Shown piece after piece: positions 5,364 through 7,144 of a stretch of DNA of 7,144 bases. The stretch is from JBOGZD01 sp050697155 (GTDB taxonomy: Bacteria; Actinomycetota; Thermoleophilia; Solirubrobacterales; 70-9). Numbering within the stretch: the stretch's first letter is position 1; every line of letters starts with the position of its first letter. Position numbers and translations under genes: made by a program. The stretch lies in NCBI GenBank assembly GCA_050697155.1, contig JBOGZD010000133.1, positions 1 through 7,144 on the forward strand, read 5' to 3'. The notes beneath the pieces were generated by a model, which was not told the origin of the DNA, searched no databases, and worked only from the letters and a program-made list of their open reading frames with translations.

Positions 5364-6881
5364 GTGAGCCGCCGACTCGACCCGGTCGAGCTTCAGGTCC
5401 TGATCGGCGGGCTGCGGGCGGCCTGCGAGGAGATGGGCGCGGTGCTGGTGCGCTCGGCGCACTCGGCGAACATCAAGGAGCGGCGCGACTGCTCGACCGC
5501 GCTCTTCGACGCCGCCGGCGAGCTGGTGATGCAGGCCGAGCACATCCCGGTCCACCTCGGCTCGATGCCGGACGCGGTCGCCGCGGTGCTCGACGAGGAG
5601 CAGCGCGACGGCGACCTCTGGATCCTCAACGACCCGTTCCGCGGCGGCACCCACCTGCCCGACATCACCCTCGTCTCGCCGCTGTTCGCCGACCGGGAGC
5701 TGGTCGGCTTCGCCGCCAGCCGCGCCCACCACGCCGACGTCGGCGGCCCGACCCCGGCCGGCATGCCGGTGGACTCGACCCGGCTCGACCAGGAGGGCGT
5801 AGTGATCCCGCCGACTCGGGTGGACGACGAGGCCCTCGGCGAGCTCGCCGGCCGGATGCGCAATCCGCCCGAGCGCCTGGCCGACCTGCGCGCCCAGCGC
5901 GCCGCGAACCTCACCGGGGGTATCCGCGTGGCAGAGCTGATCGACCGCCACGGGCTCGACGGCCTGCGCGCGGGGATGGCCGAGATCCTCGACTACGCCG
6001 AGCGCCGCACCCGCGCCCGGCTCGCCGAGCTGCCCGACGGGACCCATACGGCCGAGGAGCTGCTGGAGGGTGGCGCCGACGGCTCCCTCGACATCCGGCT
6101 GCGGGTCGAGGCGACGATCGGGGGGGACTCGCTGCGGCTTGACTTCTCGGGCACCGACGCGCAGGTCGAGGGCAACCTCAACTGCCCGCTGCCGGTGACC
6201 AGGTCGGCGGCGTTCTTCGCCGTCAGGGTGTTGGTCGACCCCGACGCCCCGCCCTCGGCCGGCGCCCACCGGCCGATCGAGGTGGTGGCGCCCGAGGGCT
6301 CGCTGGTCAACGCGCGTCCACCGGCGGCGGTCGCCGCGGGCAACGTGGAGACCTCGAGCCGGATCGCGGACCTGGTCATCGCGGCGCTCGCCGGCGCGCT
6401 GCCGGCGCCCGCGCAGGGCCAGGGGACGATGAACAACGTCACCCTCGCCGGGGACGGGTTCACCTACTACGAGACCATCGGCGGCGGCCAGGGTGCCTGC
6501 CCCGACGCCGACGGCCCGAGCGCCGTCCACGTGGCGATGTCGAACACGCTCAACACCCCGATCGAGGCGCTCGAGACCGAGCTGCCGGTGCGGGTGCGCG
6601 AGCTGTCGCTGCGGCGCGGCAGCGGCGGCGGCGGCGCCCACCGCGGCGGCGACGGGATCGTGCGCGAGCTCGAGGCACTCGCGCCGATGGGCTACACGCT
6701 GATCACCGAGCGCCGGCGCCATCCCCCGCGCGGTCGCGACGGCGGCGCCGACGGCGAGCCCGGCAGCAACCTGCTCAACGGCGAGGAGCTTCCGGCGAAG
6801 GCCGCCGGCGAGCTGGCTCGCGGCGAGCGGCTGCGCATCGAGACCCCCGGCGGCGGCGGCCACGGCCGAAGCGCACGTTAG
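5364..6881 (+). CDS. hyuB: Hydantoinase/oxoprolinase family subunit B (HyuB-like)
   Basis: Second subunit of the same enzyme as HyuA, carrying the hydrolytic (or carboxylating) half of the reaction. From GTG 5364 it is 505 residues, near the lower end of the family (about 510-580) but with all landmarks. These are LDPVELQVLIGGL (5-17), NIKERRDCSTALFD (36-49), QAEHIPVHLGSMP (57-69), ILNDPFRGGTHLPD (87-100), RAHHADVGG (120-128), GNVETSSRI (326-334), YYETIGGGQGA (368-378), the NTLNTPIEALE segment, and the terminal TPGGGGHGR. The longer frame from GTG 5301 would add 21 residues unlike the family. The C-terminal segment after the ERRR motif is somewhat compressed. It probably shares a transcript with hyuA, since the gap shows no promoter and no terminator T-run, but it has its own strong ribosome-binding site. 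No transporter or regulator for the pathway is seen in the window. Confidence 0.93.
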   Translation: MSRRLDPVELQVLIGGLRAACEEMGAVLVRSAHSANIKERRDCSTALFDAAGELVMQAEHIPVHLGSMPDAVAAVLDEEQRDGDLWILNDPFRGGTHLPDITLVSPLFADRELVGFAASRAHHADVGGPTPAGMPVDSTRLDQEGVVIPPTRVDDEALGELAGRMRNPPERLADLRAQRAANLTGGIRVAELIDRHGLDGLRAGMAEILDYAERRTRARLAELPDGTHTAEELLEGGADGSLDIRLRVEATIGGDSLRLDFSGTDAQVEGNLNCPLPVTRSAAFFAVRVLVDPDAPPSAGAHRPIEVVAPEGSLVNARPPAAVAAGNVETSSRIADLVIAALAGALPAPAQGQGTMNNVTLAGDGFTYYETIGGGQGACPDADGPSAVHVAMSNTLNTPIEALETELPVRVRELSLRRGSGGGGAHRGGDGIVRELEALAPMGYTLITERRRHPPRGRDGGADGEPGSNLLNGEELPAKAAGELARGERLRIETPGGGGHGRSAR

Positions 6882-6889
6882 CCGCGACT

Positions 6890-6911
6890 GTGAGTATCCG
6901 GTTTGCTCAGG
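6890..6911 (+). repeat. Left terminal inverted repeat
   Basis: GTGAGTATCCGGTT (6890-6903) is the exact reverse complement of 7128-7141. Three mismatched bases follow (6904-6906), then TCAGG (6907-6911) again matches 7120-7124. In total 19 of 22 positions are complementary. Confidence 0.9.
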
Positions 6912-6913
6912 CT

Positions 6914-7020
6914 GCGCCGAGGAGGCGCCTGGCGGGGTCCGGTGCTCGAGCGCCCCGGCCACCGCGTTGTGCGCAGCGGGTCGGGCGGCGAGGGGAGCGC
7001 CACGGAGCCGGCTCCCGCCC
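6914..7020 (+). other. Series of GC palindromes inside the element
   Basis: GCGCC (6914-6918) pairs with GGCGC (6924-6928) around a 5-nt loop. GGGCGG (6983-6988) is complementary to CCGCCC (7015-7020) and encloses the 12-bp palindrome GGAGCCGGCTCC (7004-7015), whose last base overlaps that arm. In such GC-rich DNA single short palindromes are expected by chance, so only the concentration is noted. Confidence 0.3.
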
Positions 7021-7022
7021 CC

Positions 7023-7071
7023 GCCGAGATGGCTTGAACCGTACATATGCACCGGCTCGAGCCATCTCGGC
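7023..7071 (+). repeat. Long internal hairpin within the 3' element
   Basis: The arms 7023-7041 and 7053-7071 pair at 18 of 19 positions, counting one T-G wobble (T7035/G7059), with one mismatch (A7038/C7056), around the 11-nt loop TACATATGCAC. The outer 12 bp (GCCGAGATGGCT against its complement) are perfect. No T-run follows, so it is not a standard terminator. The loop is AT-rich against a very GC-rich background. Confidence 0.85.
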
Positions 7072-7119
7072 CGCCGGCGCTTGGCACCCGAGCTCGTCGC
7101 GGGCGCGCTCGTGCGAGGA

Positions 7120-7141
7120 CCTGACGTAACCGGATACTCAC
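7120..7141 (-). repeat. Right terminal inverted repeat
   Basis: Partner of the repeat at 6890-6911: AACCGGATACTCAC (7128-7141) is perfectly complementary to it, followed inward by a 3-base mismatch and CCTGA (7120-7124). The window ends three bases later. Confidence 0.9.
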
Positions 7142-7144
7142 GAG

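Larger units (their letters stand above)
6890..7141. mobile_element. Candidate MITE-like element (or large structured RNA) bounded by inverted repeats
   Basis: A 252-bp segment beginning 8 nt after the hyuB stop is bounded by 22-bp inverted repeats (6890-6911 and 7120-7141). It carries several internal palindromes and no convincing gene. Size, terminal repeats and lack of coding capacity fit a miniature inverted-repeat transposable element. The same features would also fit a non-coding RNA closed by a 14-bp stem. Target-site duplication cannot be judged, because only three bases remain after the right end (GAG, against ACT before the left end) and they do not match. I do not recognise the ends as those of a named IS family. 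Confidence 0.4.

Noticed and set aside
2974..5367. A 797-codon plus-strand frame across the zinc-motif gene, the terminators and hyuA
   Set aside because: It is Arg/Ala/Gly-rich nonsense running through two intrinsic terminators and overlapping two supported genes in another frame.
4992..7052. A 686-codon open frame on the minus strand, opposite hyuB
   Set aside because: The translation is low-complexity, rich in Arg, Gly, Ala and His, with no family motif. The plus strand in the same place encodes a clear HyuB. Long antisense open frames are expected when third positions are nearly all G or C.
6890..7129. A 79-codon plus-strand frame and an 87-codon minus-strand frame, each starting at a GTG in the terminal repeats
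   Set aside because: Both begin Met-Ser-Ile-Arg only because the inverted repeats read the same from either end. The rest is Arg/Pro/Ala-rich with no similarity I recognise and no ribosome-binding site.

Overview
The window is very GC-rich, with strong G/C preference at third codon positions and long spurious open frames on both strands. Together with three genes that appear to start at or within a few bases of a TANNNT-type -10 box (leaderless or near-leaderless transcripts), this suggests an actinobacterium. My impression is class Thermoleophilia (Solirubrobacterales/Gaiellales type), based partly on recollection of relatives of the 154-residue protein. That placement is inference; no marker gene is present.

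Layout: (1) 1-932, minus strand: a zinc-dependent histone-deacetylase-family amidohydrolase whose last few codons lie beyond the left edge. (2) 933-999: a 67-bp divergent promoter region. (3) 1000-2454, plus: nadB, L-aspartate oxidase, with its catalytic residues intact. (4) 2455-2665: a 211-bp, comparatively AT-rich gap full of palindromes, a plausible extended -10 promoter and a leader that can fold in two exclusive ways. (5) 2666-3130, plus: a 154-residue protein of unknown function ending in a CCCH zinc-finger-like motif. (6) 3131-3277: competing GC hairpins, then a strong intrinsic terminator that has been exactly duplicated in tandem (30-bp unit), then a probable leaderless promoter. (7) 3278-5257 and 5364-6881, plus: hyuA and hyuB, the two subunits of an ATP-dependent hydantoinase/5-oxoprolinase-type enzyme, separated by a 106-nt gap with a 17-bp hairpin next to the hyuB ribosome-binding site. 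(8) 6882-7144: no convincing gene, but a 252-bp segment bounded by 22-bp inverted repeats and carrying a 19-position internal hairpin. It is either a MITE-like element or a large structured RNA.

The coding genes belong to known families: deacylation (target unknown), the first step of de novo NAD synthesis, and ATP-driven cyclic-amide hydrolysis or a related carboxylase reaction. I see no evidence that they form one pathway. nadA and nadC are not present, and the hyu pair is insulated from the upstream genes by two terminators. The least ordinary material is non-coding: the inverted-repeat-bounded element at the right end, the hyuA-hyuB hairpin, the duplicated terminator, and the palindrome cluster upstream of the zinc-motif protein.
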